Shown here piece by piece: positions 10,406-24,150 of a DNA stretch of 64,000 nt. Position 1 is the stretch's first letter, and every line of letters starts with the position of its first letter. The DNA is taken from positions 15,503,791 through 15,567,790 of the forward strand of contig NC_034438.1 in the NCBI RefSeq assembly GCF_002078875.1, read 5' to 3'. This DNA is from Numida meleagris (taxonomy: Eukaryota; Chordata; Aves; Galliformes; Numididae). The notes under the pieces are model-generated. The model was not told the DNA's origin. It saw nothing but the letters and a program-made list of their open reading frames with translations, and ran no database searches. Made by a program: the position numbers and the translations under genes.

Positions 10406-12856
10406 GATAATGGTCTCTTTTCAGGGTTATTTCAGTATTACTCAACTGGAAATCACTACCTGTACATCAGCTAACATTTCTGGTATGATTTGACCATGTG
10501 AGAAGGCTTCTAAATTGATACATTCATTTAAGTCTTTTTTTCAGACCATACCCATATGCTTCTGCTGGTTTTGAAAACGAATCAAGATGACCGATATCAT
10601 ATGATTTTCAATGAAATATTGACATTTACAATAAAAACAAAGGAAATGGGTACATACTTGGCTTCTACAAACAAGGAATGTACTGCAGTTTTTTTTTTTT
10701 CTGTCAAGTTGTCTCATTTCTGTCTATCGAATTTCATCTGAACTAATTCTGAGTAGCATATTCTTGTGGATGTTTCTGATGAAAGCATATGAATAAGTAC
10801 ACTTGCTGCTGAATTCGAAAGACTGTTTCAACATGCAGCTTTCAAAGAAAAAAAGTGGTTTAAACAAGTAGCATAAAAATACCTGAAGGACATTACTAAA
10901 AATGAATTTAAAAAATGCCATCAGTACCACAGAAGTATATAGGAGTGTATCTAGTTGACTTTTCCGGAAGTCAGTCAATCAATTTAATTGGATCATGTTG
11001 TGCTGTGAACTGCTACAATCTTTATGATGGGACTACCAAAAGGACCATTTTCACTATCTACTACATTGAATGATTAATTTCGATGGAAATTGGAAAACTA
11101 GAATGAAATCAGTTTAAAGAATTTACTTAATATGTACACTAGCATACTTTTCATTTGAAACAATTTGTAATACTTGTCTTGAGTTTTTTGAAAGTGTGAC
11201 TGTAGAGATAAACCTCTGAACAGTAGAAAGTTGTACTTCAGAGAAGAAATACTAAAAGATAAAAAAGCATATTTAGCCAACTTAAAGCAATACATAGCTA
11301 TGACGAGGAAAAGGGATTTTTTAAAAGTAAGTCTTTCAGTCTTTCACTTGGTAGGTTGGTTATTTTGGTTGGCTGCAGTGAGAAATTCAACTAGCTCTAT
11401 ACAGAAGTTAAAAATCTGTTCTCATCAAAGGACACAGCCTACAACACAACCAAACCAATCACAATTAAATTATATATATTGAAAGTAAAGAGTTGTATGC
11501 TGCTAACCTTAGAAGAGCAGACTTAGAAGAATTCAGCTATAAAGTAACTTAAAAAATTATTCTTATCACTTATCAGACCAAACTAAGGTGAAAATGGTAA
11601 CTCATCACTCCCTAGAAAAATATGTAAATTAATATAGTGTTTTAGTGGCTGGCTTGTAAAATATGCTACTGTAGATCTAGATTGATGTACTTAAACTTCA
11701 CAAAAATCAGTGAAATCTGATGTGAACTCAGTAATCCTTCTCAGTGTGAGCACAGAATCCACCTCACTCTAAGAGATTTCTTTAGTCAAGAGAAGGTAAT
11801 AAATTTGTCTTGCAGGGTGACCTAGGGCCAGCAAACTTCTGGGATCAATGGAAGAATCAAGTTCCAAAGTCAAAGGCCCTGAGTAAATATCACCCAATCT
11901 TTTTTTTTTAATATTTCAGTAAGCTCTGAAATGATTTCAAAGGTACTCACTTGATGAGCAAACTTCATGAGTTATTTGTACATAACCTGTTACAAATATT
12001 CACTATTTGAGTTGAATTAGTGCAGTCCAATGTCCATATTCATAGATTACATTCAAAACTTGTGGTTGTAGGTACATCATAAGCAACTATTTTGGTAAGT
12101 CTACAGTCTCAAATCTCTCAACAAATCACTACATAGGACAAATTCTCTTTATATACATACATATATATATATATATAAAATTTCAGAATTTTACTGTCCT
12201 ATCTGTCCTTTATTAATTCCCTGGTTTCAATGCATATTGAGACCTCTGAGTTAAAATTTAAGTTTGACAACTTAAATGCTCTTAAAAAACAAATCATAAA
12301 TATGACAAGATCATGGATCTGGATAAATAAACTAATTTTTGAGGAAATATTACCTGCAAAATGGTATTATTTAGAATTCATTTTATTCCATATTCTGCTA
12401 AAATAGTTAATCTTTTTTAAAATGAGATTTTCTTCCTTTTTTATTCTTTTAAATCATCTGGCGACTACTATAAGGAAATAAGCATTTCTGATAATTATTT
12501 CACTGTGCAAAAAATTACAGAGAAAATCGAGATGAATGAGGCACTGTGCTTTGCGTAAAGTAGACAGACAAGCTGTCAGTGCTGCATAACTCATCCTGAG
12601 AACAATTCCCTTTCCCCAAGGAAGTTGTCAGGAAAATGGAGGTCCTTGTCATTTCTCTGCTTGCAATTTGGGACTTTCCTTTCAAACCTAGTTTATTTCC
12701 AGAATTTTTTGACACTATACTTGCAATTAAGTGATTTTTTTTTTGCATTTATTCTGATCTTTAAGCTGCATCTATACCTTTCTGGTGCCATATATATTGT
12801 GTGTGGCACTGCTAGTAAGCATATTTCTTATTATTTTGTTAATCTCTGAAGCATGT
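10406..12856. other. AT-rich noncoding DNA
   Basis: No gene or interspersed repeat recognised. Simple sequence includes a T12 run near 10689 and the AT dinucleotide repeat at 12151-12177. Confidence 0.65.
12151..12177. repeat. (AT)n microsatellite
   Basis: An imperfect ATAC start followed by about eight AT units. A likely length-polymorphic locus. Confidence 0.95.
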
Positions 12857-13155
12857 TTATCCTGTAGGCATGCCATGAAGGCAGTTTTGTGCCAGTGCCT
12901 CAAGTGGCTGGGCAGATTGTCAGTGCCTGAAGAGCGCTGGAAGCCTCATCAGTGCTGGAGTGCTTGTAAGATTGCACAGAAGTGCTTAGAGCTGCTCTTG
13001 GAGCAGACCCACTCCTCCCAAATTTGCCATGCAGGTCATTTTCTGCTGGTGGACACTCCTGGTGGAGCAGTATATTAGAACCTCAAACCTCAAACAGTGA
13101 TGAGTAGATCTGCTCCAAAAGTGGCTCCAAGTGCTCCTGCACACTGTTGCAGCTT
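12857..13155. repeat. GC-richer block with inverted repeat, possible MITE
   Basis: The block is clearly less AT-rich than its flanks. It has imperfect inverted arms, 12982-13007 (starting gtgcttagagctgctcttgg) and 13109-13134 (starting tctgctccaaaagtggctcc), which pair at about 20 of 26 positions around a 101-base loop. The word ctgctcc/ggagcag recurs several times. This could be a small nonautonomous DNA transposon or a decayed hairpin element. I recognise no family and see no target duplication. Confidence 0.3.
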
Positions 13156-16100
13156 TGTTATTAATTGAATATCATTTTCAATAGGAAACGATTAATCTAA
13201 AATGAGATCTCATAAAGTGATGTCTGAGCTTGGTAGGAGGCATTTGCATCTGGAGTATGTGAAAAAAAATGTGAAAAATTGTGCAACTATGATATGCAAA
13301 AAAAGATAACCTGTTTATTCTCACTCTCTTTAAAGCATTTTTTTTTCAGTTGACCTTAGATTTGTGCAACAGCAACCCACAATTCCTCAGCTGCACTCAT
13401 GAGAGATACTGAAAAATTTGGGAGCAATTTCAGATGGAAATCCTTGGTAGAATGACAAGAAAAGGGAAAGTTCACAATAAAGCTTCTGTTTGGACATGGC
13501 AGTAAATTCTAAGTAAAAGTTACATTCAGTTCTAGGATTTATTACATGCAAATATATGCACATAGGTGTGCAAGTGTATGAGAGATCAGTGATATTCAAG
13601 ACTGTGGTCTTACTGATCAAAAAGACAAACACTGTAAGCCAGAAAAAGTTAAATCAGAATGCATTTTTAAAATGGAAGGTTTTTCTTTCCATGAAACTAA
13701 ATCAAATGCATGGCAGATACCTAGAGTTGAGCCTGGCACAGTTTTATCAAGAGCATTTACAAGAACATTCCAATTAACAATGTAACCTTTGTTTTTACAC
13801 TAATCCAAAACCAGCAGAGACTGTATGCCATGCTTGTTCAAGATAAAAGAGAAATATAGACACCTGGGTAATTTATTAAAGGAGCTCAGCCCTTGGGAAT
13901 GTCAAAGAAACTATCCACAACTGGAAGATGAAATACAAGGAGAGAATTTTTTTAAAAAAATAGAAACTCAGACAAATTAGAATTATTTATAATGGAAGAC
14001 AGACTATTGCTTATGAATTATCTGTATAGAGACATTTGGTAAATATTTGTTGAATATTGTCTGAATTAAGACAGTAAGTGAAATCACATTAATTAGTTGA
14101 ACTGAAATAATATATGTGCATGCACCTAAGGTGATAGTAGTTCAGTTAGGTGACTTCACCTCTACAGGGAAGTAAACTAAATCTATTTAAAGCCGTGAAG
14201 GGTTCAGTTACCATATGTCAGCAGTCTGTATGCATATACAGCAAATACAAGGTCATCTGAGGGCTTAGGGAAGAATGTTAACCACATAAAAATTTGCTGT
14301 GGATTATCAGTAAATTATGTGTATGCCTATGGCATACAATTATCTTCAAAAATTGCTCAGAGGGACTCTGTTTTTTAACTAATTTGCTTGTGACATTTGT
14401 GAACTATTTCAAGCACCACAATAAAGAAGATACAATCCAAGAGCAAGTCTAGATTTACTTCAGGTATACACTGAAAAGCACTAGACTATTCAGAATTTTG
14501 AAAGAGATGTATAATACATTCTAGGAACCATAGTCAGAATGGACTATATATTCAGTGTGCTCAATTTTTTCAACATTTAGCCCCCACCCTCTAAAACAGT
14601 GCCGTTTCCTACATCCTAAATTTCAATAGAGCAAATGAAAATAGAACCCAGATGAAATGCTCATCTTCCTTTACTGCTTTTCCAGGAAATCTAGTTGCTT
14701 CTGCTGAGCATAATTAAAAGCTTCTGTACAGCAGAGCAGGACAGGCTATTGGAGATGCAATTTCCTATTCCTTACAGGATGCATTGTAAGAAGCACACCT
14801 GGTACTTATCCACACTGACAATAAACACCTATTAGAGGACAGGAAGGCTGTAGATCCTCCCTTCTTACTCTGGACTAAAGAGTCATCTACCATTTCATCT
14901 GCCCCTGTGCCTTTTTTTCTGAGTTGCCCAGGGCCTCAGATTAAGCAGAAGGTGAACACGCCCTTTAAAATAGATTTTATGTGTGTTATGAATACTCCCT
15001 ATGTTTATTATGTTATGGATATATATATATTTTAGTATTCAGCAGGAGTGCACGACAAACTGAAAGAGAAAAAAGAGATGGTGGGAGCTGTGTATCATCA
15101 TTGCTATTTGTCAGCAGAAATTTGGAACTGCAAAATGAGCACGTCAGGTTGCTGGTTTTAGAGAGATCAATAATGAAACAGCTAATTGTGACTTTTATAT
15201 TGTCAGTTTATTATTATTACTATTTTTACTGCAAAAGTTCATCCCTGTGATCTAGTGAATGTAACTGTCTGCAGACTCAGGAAGACAGCAGTCTGTTATG
15301 TGGCTCATGTGAGAAAAATTTAATTAACAACAGTAAGACCTAATGGAGATAAAAGAGCAGGCTCTTCTATACCACTCTGTTGCAAGCAGATGATTCAGCA
15401 ACACGAACATTTCTTTAACTTGTGCCAGCTGTTAACTGTCTCCTGGAGCCATTATTGCAATCAGACATCTCAGGACACTTCATCCATGCTACAGCTCCCC
15501 AGCCAAGTTCTTTCACACCACTGATAGTAAGTGTGCGCATAACAAGATCTGTTATTGCCTTTCTGTGCATTGAGGACTCTTCTACCATATGAAAGTTAGA
15601 GCACTGACTTTGCAGGCCACCGATTAAGATCTCGGATCAAAGGTACTGCAAAGATATTTTTAAAATTAGAACAGCATTCTCTAAAATAAAAAGTATTTCC
15701 TTAAATTATATATGTGCATTTCTGCAAGATACTAGTCCTCCTAATCTGAGTTCCAAATAACATTTCCTAAGCTATTGGATATGCTTATACATATGGAGAA
15801 AAAAAAGATTAGATGCACAATTTTAACTCATGCATATCAATCATTTAGGTACTGAGCGCCATTAAGTATGAAGGATGCTGTAATGACATGGGGAGAGAAG
15901 ACTCAGGGGGCACTCACGAGTTCTGCCCAGTGTGTGACTTGTGCTCACAACGCTCCTCTAGTATCTCTGGACAGCTTGTAGAGTACACTGCTCTCAGTAT
16001 TTTCTGTATCATTTTCCATTTGCTGGAATCATTGCTTCATGATTCAGACAAAATTTCCTCCAGAATCATGAATTAAAGCAAAATCTGACTGTGAAGTGGG

Positions 16101-18894
16101 CAGGAACAGACCCAGATTGCAAATAGGTGTTCATTGGGAAGTGCAACTGGCACACTGGACAAGGTCCCTCTGTACTTACCGTGCAGATAACATTTTTGTT
16201 CTACAAATAATTGCAGTGACATTATCAGTAGTTGCAGGGTGATGTGTGTGGATAAATGTAGAGGTTTTAATTCAAAAGTCACCCAGGATTTGGTAGACAC
16301 TCAAATTTGCTTAAGGTTGCCCTGAAGACCCTATGCCTACATAGCTGACCAAGAGAGTGCAAATACATGCAATAGTGATTTGACAGGTCCCCACAAAGGC
16401 TTAGGCATTTTTCTTTTGGGGATACAATCTTCACATTGATGGTCAACAAACACGTACTTCCATTTCAGAGATGAGAGGGTGGCTGGCCACCAGTACAACT
16501 CGTTGTTTTCTCTTTCCAATCTCATAAACATATGAGGAAAGGCTAAAATCGTGTCTCAATTAATTCAGGCTTAACATTTTGTAAAATAGATAAATAATAT
16601 CTCAGCAGACAGGTTAGAAAATTGGGACACAGATAAGTACAGTCAAACACAGTAAAAAATATGGTTTCAAATTTGATATTGTGCTCCAGATTTTATCAAA
16701 AACAAGAGCTTATCTGCAGCCTCAGGCTCAACTGAGGTACTTGTTTAGTTCACCTTTTGATTAAAGTGGAAAATGACAGAGTACCGGAATACATTTCAAG
16801 CAACTTGACTGTGTATTTGTTTTTACTTTACTGTTGCATTGGAGACTGTTTTATACTTGAAGTTACCCATTCATGATAAATTTGGTAATAACAATAGTAT
16901 TTTCTTTGCCAATCATTGCATATACTTACAAGTATTCTGAGACAGAGACATGTTTACAGCACCGCCTGCAATACCATAAAGCTAAAATTTCTTGTCTAAA
17001 TCAGGAAATTATTGTATCTACTCCAATCTTTGTGTCTTTGCACCTACTCAAGACGTGTAAACAGCTCCAAAGTGTACAGACATGTTTCAAACACATCACA
17101 ATTTTGACAGTCCCTTCATTGTATTAGATCTCTCCTTCTGAACACAAATATTAGGCCAGTATATTTCAATATAATAGACTGGATCTGCTCTTGTGGAAGT
17201 CAAGATGCAGCTTCAAATTACACTAGTATATTTTTAAGAAAATCTTTTCAAGTACACAAAATATTGATTACTTACACTGCAGGAATTAAAGAGAAATGTC
17301 TTCCTATCAAGAAAAAGACAATTACATATGTAAAACGAGACTGTGAGTCTCCTTTAATATAGTTTCAGATGCAAGCTGAAAGCTTTTCCTTTGAGTTGTA
17401 AGAGTATGATTCTGTATCAGAATAAAAGAAAAAAATTATTTTCGCATCATGAGGGCTTCTGGTACATAAACATTCTGCCTTTATAAAAACTTTTGAAATT
17501 TATTTAGATCAGATGTGACTGGCTCACATGATTGCTGTTGCTCTAAGTATAGTATTTGCACAATCAGTCTGGGGATCATGGAGAAAGAAATCAGTGTAAT
17601 TTTCAAAATATCTCAATTTGAATGTGTCTATTCAGAAAAAAATATACCTTCCAAGCTGGAAGCCTGAATTATACATGAAATTGAGCTACTGAACTACAGC
17701 ACTGATCCACATCATTTCAGTATGGGAGCAATCCCTGCGCAAAGTCATCAGTAAAGGTCTCCATGATTTAAAAATAGTGCAGGGGAAAGTCTTTCAAAAT
17801 ACTAATTTTTGAAAAAGGGAAAGAAAAACACGTGAAACAAGACGTCACAACCTAAGAACTTTTTTGGAATGTGAAAAAACCTGAATTTTACCGCTCATGA
17901 AGTTACTGTTCCCACTAAACAAACAAACAAAAAAACCCAGACAATAACAACAAGAACAAACCATCAACTGACCAAATGGACAAAAGGAAGTAGGATGAAG
18001 AAACAGAGGATCAAGAAAAGGAACTTGAGCAAGGAGTTTGCTGCCCCTCAGCCAACCTGACTACTCTGGCAAGGCATCCAGAGGTACATGATACAGGCAT
18101 GCAGCTGACACAGCCTTTATACAGTCTGATGTTTTTGTCTGTGAAGAAGACACACAAAACTCCATTGCAGAGAACTACAACCATCTCAGAACTCATATCC
18201 GGTACACTGCACAATTCCATGACCAATAGTGAGGAAAAGATGTAAACTGATTTATGAAGCAACCTGGAGATTTATGAAATAGTAATTGCTTAAATCAGGA
18301 GACATCTTAGGATTTTGTTTTAGCTCTGCTTTGACGTATCATCATCACCATTTAGGAACCAGGTGATTTTAGTTTGAGTCTAAAACTAAACATATTTGGT
18401 TTGCACAGTTTATGTTTACAGATTATAAATTAGACTTTTTTTTTTTTTCCAAATGGTAGACCTGCTTTATAGTTCTTAAATTTGTTTGGTTTTCTTCATC
18501 TGCTCTCTCCAGATGACAGGTCGTTTACAGCTCCAGGACAACAATTAAGGTTTTGTATGCATGTACATCATGCCTGGGAACTAAATTACAAACACAAATA
18601 ATAACTACAACTATCTAAGCTGAATAATCACAAACACAACTACCTTGTTGTGCACTAACATCTGACCTTTAAATATCAGATTACAGCAAAATAACAAAGA
18701 AGAATGGCACAATAGGGCATAAAATAAACTTCTCAATAATATTCTCTCAGAAAGCAACAGCAAAAGGTTTACTTCTAAGATAGATGGTCTGAAAGATTCA
18801 GCTGTAGAATTCTACAAAGGGAAAGACTTCCAAAATAGTAGTGTTAAGTGAGGAGAAGCCTGATATTTTGACAAAGCAAATGGTAGGAATGGAG
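13156..18894. other. AT-rich noncoding DNA
   Basis: No gene recognised. Simple sequence includes TA repeats at about 15010-15022, an A/C-rich stretch at 17917-17965 (aaacaaacaaacaaaaaaac) and a T13 run near 18437. The moderately complex stretches at 14570-14960, 15880-15990 and 16070-16540 could be old single-copy or decayed repeat sequence; none shows a domain. Confidence 0.6.
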
Positions 18895-19150
18895 GAGAAA
18901 CAGGTCAGAAGCCAAACATAAATTATGAGAGGGGTCATAAACATGAACCAGATTTCACAAATAGAAAGGGGAAAAGGTTTGAAGAGCCTTTAATGTTAAC
19001 AATAAAATTTTGAAGTTGATTCTCAGCTTTAGAGTCAACCAATGCAGTTGACTGAGTAAAGGGTAATATGAGAGTAGCAGAAACAGTAATAAATTAAACA
19101 AGAGGCAGAATTTTGAACAGATTGCAAGCAGAAGGCCAAAGGAGTAAGAA
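18895..19150. repeat. Possible ancient interspersed repeat
   Basis: The order of blocks (taatgttaacaataaaattttgaa, split here as taatgttaac + aataaaattttgaa; then tctcagctttagagtcaacc, aatgcagttgac, ggcagaattttgaacagatt) resembles a very old amniote repeat whose copies carry 'value left in last line ... ccagtgcag ... gcattttgaac'-type words. I cannot name the family. Strongly diverged, with no coding capacity. It could also be coincidence. Confidence 0.28.
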
Positions 19151-21929
19151 TACAACAAAAAGTTCATTATTGTTAGAAATAGCTGTGGTCTGATAGAGAA
19201 CCTTGGCTAAAAATTTCTAAACAACTATAAGAAGAGAATGTAAATAGGACAGTTATTATTCATGCCATAGTTACACAGAGCACACCTGCCCACATTTTCA
19301 TCACTGAGATTGAGATATTTTGACAACGATTTTCAACTAAAAGTTCTCATTGCACGTTTTCAGTGATCAGCCAATGGGAGTAGCCTTGTTTTTCATCAAT
19401 GAAAACAATTGAAGAAAGAGTTTGGGAACAGAAGTATCAGGAAAGCGTGATGTTTTCTGTTTGGTTGGTTCAAATGACTGTGTTTCAAGTATCATTTATT
19501 GCAGAAAGATTTCTAAACTGTTTTTCTTACTGCTACAGAAGGAAAGATTGATTTAAAAAGGTGAAGGAAGACTAAAGGGATTATCTAAGACATCTTCTTT
19601 TCCCTCAACTAAGATCACCTTACACCAGTGTATTCAGATGATGGAGACCTGACTGCCTTCCATGTCTATCTGCCAGCTTTATTATCCACAGTATTTAAAA
19701 GTTTCTGTTAACATCCAACATTCTTGCTCACTGAAAAGTAAACCATTTATTCTTTGTGCTATATATTACAGACATAGCAAAAAGATTATTTCCTTTCTTT
19801 TCACAAAAGCCTTTGCATATATGCAGTGTTATCATACTTTCTTTCAGCCTTTCATTCTCTAGATTAAGCAACTCCAGTTCTTAAGCGTGCAAGCAGTACT
19901 GTTTACTTCAATGGAACAGTTAGCTAGGGACTCTCCCATTCTTTGCATAAAACTCTGCTTATTGGTTGAAATGAAACCCAGTTGAGCACACCATAATCAT
20001 CAGGAAAGGAAAGCTTTGCAAAGGGCTTGGCAAGGCAACATAATTCTTCAGAGCATGCCAGTTGAAAAGTTTTAAGAACAGGCCAAAAAATAAATTATTA
20101 TTAAAAACAGCAAAACAGTACAGTAAGCTCTATTCCCTAATGGAGACAGTCCAAAGGGACAGATGTGCTGGAAGATGAAAACTTTGGAATGCTGCTCATC
20201 AAGACATGAGGACTGTAAGCTACCATCTTCTCTGGGAGAAGGGAAGGTCACAGGGATAGGACATGAAAGGCTGGAGTATGTTGTTGCTCATCATTTTGTA
20301 AGTCACTCCTCATTTCTCTCTCTTCACCATCTCCACTTTCAGTTAAACACATAGATTATGACCGTACCTAAAATCGGGAAAAGTGAAATCTGTACTTCTA
20401 ACCTAAGTATCTTAAAAAAGGGTTATGTTCCAATAACTCATTTCCTATTCTCAGTATTTGAGATTCTTCATCCTTTGGTCTTGGCTTAGGAAATCAGAAC
20501 ACTAACAAAGAAGTCTCATTCTTGACTTCTGCAGAAAAACAGTTGTACTAGCAAACTGCTCAGATCTGCCTCAAAATAATCTTTTTTTTTAAATAGCAAG
20601 AATAAAAGCTGCCAACTCAAAAAGAAAAACAACAACAAAAACACTTGAATTTAACAGAATAATGATAATAGTAGGAAAATGTTAACCTATCCTAACTGAA
20701 TCTCGTGCATTGGTATTTTAGTGCAGTAAAAATCCATGTACTGGAAAGTTTTCACATTTCCTTTGACTGCATAGAAATATGCCATAAAACTGAATGAAAG
20801 TGTGATAACAAAAGCATAAAGTTTAACTTCTGTGTATTAGAGAACATTTGTGACCCTAATCGTAACAGACATCCTACAATGGGCTTTCCACATTATCTCT
20901 GGTATGCAGTGAACATACTTGCCAAACAGACGATGATTCTATGTACTAACATAGCCATCTTTCTTAAGCACATCATAGCTTTTATTTTTTTCAATAAACA
21001 GTAATCCTAAACAATAGCACTTATGTGAAATACAGTGTTTGCAAGGGCCTTGGGAGCTGCATCTTGGGAACAGGGACTCTAGTACAGCAGCATCTCCTGT
21101 CAATTCTGCATATATTGTTAGAACTATAATAATAATCTCTTCTCCACCTTGCATAACGCTTTTGCAGAGCTTAAACTGTGAGGCAATGCATGCTATAGTT
21201 CAAGCTCACAGTGAATTGTACCATTTGACTTGAAAACACCTGAAAAATATGGTCTATAATTGTAATGCTGACACAACCTTAACTCTAGTGACTACAGTAT
21301 CCCTGCTTATAACACTGCCATGGTAATTAAAGCATGTCAGAGCTACAAAACAAATGTGGTAAAGACACCTTCTATGACAGAAACATTAATAAAATTTTTA
21401 AAACATGATCTGTTATGGTATTAAAAATGGAAAATTGTGTTGCAAGCCATAATGATTTAGTGCTGAATTACAGAAATAGTTGAAATGCTTAAATATGATG
21501 GCAGTTGGTACTATTCTTCAGCATTACCCATGCACAAAAGTGCTATGACAAATACATTTAAATATTTTTAATGCTGCAAAACCTGGAAAGGCAATTAGTG
21601 ACAATAAAATTTGTATTGAATTTGGATAAATTTAAGACAATTAGCCTTCTTCTAAATGCAATTTCTGGCCAAGAAATCCATAGGGACACATGACTTATAC
21701 ACATTTATTACTCATTAGAGGAGAGTAATTCCTGTCATGGCTGAACATCAAGGGATTTATCATCATAAATTCAGATCAACTAATGGACTGAAGAGTCCTT
21801 TTCTCCCAAGAACAAATCCCTAGGTAAAAGACATGAAATAAAAATTGACCGCAGCAAAAGAAGTGCATAACAATAATATGCATATTAGGTATATACAGTT
21901 ATATGTACAATATATGTACTATATGTGCA
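19151..21929. other. AT-rich noncoding DNA
   Basis: No gene or named repeat recognised. The interval 21280-21720 is AT-rich but not simple, has no repeat signature and carries TAATTA-like words (atggtaattaaagcatgtc). It is a reasonable candidate for a conserved noncoding element, which only an alignment could decide. Confidence 0.55.
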
Positions 21930-22171
21930 TTTATTGTATATTGGTCACCCTGGATAAGAATGAATTAGATTTACTTGCGTGCACTTTATCTACGCTCCAG
22001 ACAGCACAGCTAAAGCACATGCTCTCTTATTAGTAAGTTCCCCTCCAAGTGTTTCGAGAAAAATATGCTCTCCAGACACAATTTTGCTAGCCTTCTCAGC
22101 CACAGCATCCTTTCTCTGATCTATCCACTGTTCTATCTTATGAGATATTGTTCCTCCATCAAACTTCGATT
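21930..22171 (-). other. Candidate 3'-terminal coding exon (unproven)
   Basis: Minus strand. A pyrimidine-rich run with an AG acceptor (tttccttacattgttttaaag) ends at 22172. The open frame that follows covers about 60 codons to a TAG at 21990-21992, with well-mixed charged composition, for example HKIEQWIDQRKDAVAEK and then KIVSGEHIFLETLGG. An AATAAA poly(A) signal lies 55 bases beyond the stop (tttatt on the plus strand, 21930-21935). Together these would fit a last exon. I do not recognise the protein and can see no upstream exon in this window. The frame also continues a little 5' of the acceptor, as a chance frame would. AATAAA is common in AT-rich DNA. Alternatives are a decayed coding fragment or chance. 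Confidence 0.25.
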
Positions 22172-22310
22172 CTTTAAAACAATGTAAGGAAACAAACAAG
22201 CAAACAAATCACTAAAATATTTTTATGATATAAAAGATAGACTTCATGTGATCAAAAGATTCAGGAGTTTGGTGACAGATACCCATTTATTTATTTCCTA
22301 AGAAGAAAAC
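22172..22310. other. Spacer between candidate exon and LTR
   Basis: AT-rich. If the LTR to its right were the 5' LTR of a provirus (minus orientation), a primer-binding site should begin here. None is seen, so the LTR is probably solo. Confidence 0.5.
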
Positions 22311-22880
22311 TGTGATTTAACCCAGCAGGCAGCTATGCACCACAAGGCCATTTGCTTATTCAGCCCTGCCAGTGAGATGGGGGAGAGAATCAGGGGAAAA
22401 AAAAACAAAGTAGAACCCATGAGTTGAGATAAAAACTATTTACCAAAACAGAAAAGGAAGAGAGAAGAGAAAGAATAATAGTAATGATAATAATATATAT
22501 ATTTACAAAACAAGTGATTTTCAACTCAGTAGCTCATTACCTACTGACCAATGTCTAGAAAAGTCCCTGAGCAGCAGTTACTACCCTTGGCTGACTCACT
22601 CCAATTTTAATAGTTTTTGCATGATTCCTTATGATATGGAATATACCTTTTGTTGGTTTTGGTCAACAGTCTCAGTTCTGTCCCCTCCCAGCTCCTTCTA
22701 CCTCCCAGCTACTCACTGGCAGGGCAGTTTGAGAAGCTGAAATGTCCTTGGCTCTCTGCAGCACTGCTCAGAAACAACTAAAGCATCAGTGTGTTATCAA
22801 CATTATTTTTCTCCTAAAGACAAAACAGCATTATACCGGACACTTAAGAAATCAACTGTGTTCCATCAGAAACCAGGACA
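22311..22880 (-). mobile_element. Retroviral LTR, solo, minus orientation
   Basis: Read on the minus strand, the element starts tgtcctggtttctgatggaa at 22880. It continues through atgctttagttgtttctgag (the diagnostic block of this avian LTR family) and the block aaaaccaacaaaaggtatat, and ends with gggttaaatcaca near 22311. It shares the aaaaccaacaaa...tattcca block and the (g)ttaaaccaca-type end with the LTR at 56238-56647. At about 570 bp it looks nearly full length. I find no pol or gag next to it and no clear target duplication. Assignment to a class III (ERVL-like) family is inference. Confidence 0.72.
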
Positions 22881-23824
22881 AAGTGTAATTCCTATTCAGA
22901 ACAAATAGTTCTGGTACAAACAGTTTCCTGGAACACAACCCTGAATATTTTCTGGTACAGAAAGAGTGAATAAATACCATAATTTTACAGCACTGAATAA
23001 ATACAGTAATTAAAATTACTGTTTGTTATTTGTCACCCATTCTTGCATTCTTCTGCATTAGCTTTCAGGAGAAAAAAAAAGGAAAAATGTAAAAAAAACA
23101 TCTAAGACAGCTTGTTCTGCTGTTTTCCTGCCCTTGTGACATCAATGGAGTATTTCCAGAAATCATGGCTGATGAGCTTCATAGAACTTAATGGCAGGAT
23201 TCATAATGTGATCTGAAATGACTTTGAGCCACTTCTTTGTCTTCCAACTACTTTTAAGACTTTTTTCCAGTTTATATAATCTTTTTACATGAATATCCTT
23301 TTTTAACACAAATTGCATTCACTTGCCTGTGTATTGTAAGCAAATTGATATAACCCACTGTATCTGAACAAGATTTTCTTTTATTATTTTCTTGAACTAA
23401 GAACGCAATTTGAAGCATACTGATTGTCAGTGCTTGTATTGGTTCAACTTGCATCATGGGGCTTTTTCAGTATACAGTCTGGATGTTTTTAGGTTGAAGA
23501 TAAAAAAAAATGACTCATGAGACCAGCTAAGGTTCTCTAACAATAATGAACATACAGTCCTTAGGAACAAACTAGAGAAAAGCACAAAATAAGCTGCACT
23601 GGAGACCAAGAGTCTGCCAGTTCCTCACTATCAGCCTTGACGATTTCCATTTCCACCCTTCCTGTGCTGCTGTTCTGTTTTGAAATACAGATCCTCCTAT
23701 CCACTGTTCTCTGCATCTTCTTCAGTGCAATCAGAGTTTCCTATGACAATGCAACTAACACACTTTAGCACACTATTCATCATGTGATTTTTCCCAGACA
23801 ATAGTCCAGTCAAGACCCATATTA
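22881..23824. other. AT-rich noncoding DNA
   Basis: No gene or named repeat recognised. Confidence 0.6.
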
Positions 23825-24150
23825 ATGATGCCTTCCAAAATTCCTGTCATAAACCACCACTAGTACTCTGGTTTTGCCCATGGCATTGAACGAAGTATTC
23901 AATAAGACTGGTCTCAAAATGGGTCATTAGGTTATTCATGGAATTGCATTTCTCCAAGCTAGTAATTCCCTTTGCAGCATAATCCATTATCACCTCCCAC
24001 TTAGCTCATATTATCCGCTTTAAAAGTTCTTCTACTAGCCGCATATTATCAAATTCAATTGGTAATTTCCCATGTGGCACCATATCAAATGCTTTAGTGA
24101 AATCTAGACTGACTATACGGAACACATTTCCTCTGTCAACTGCCATTTAA
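23825..24150 (-). mobile_element. Very old LINE (CR1/L3-like) fragment
   Basis: Near the right edge, atcaaatgctttagtgaaat and what follows read on the minus strand as the codons around RT motif A (a degenerate 'YxDFTKAFD'). The preceding plus-strand words (ggtaatttcccatgtggcac) fit the segment next to that motif in CR1/L3-type LINEs. Towards 23825 the similarity fades. It is far more diverged than the other CR1 copies here, with many stops. Exact subfamily and boundaries are unknown. Confidence 0.45.
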
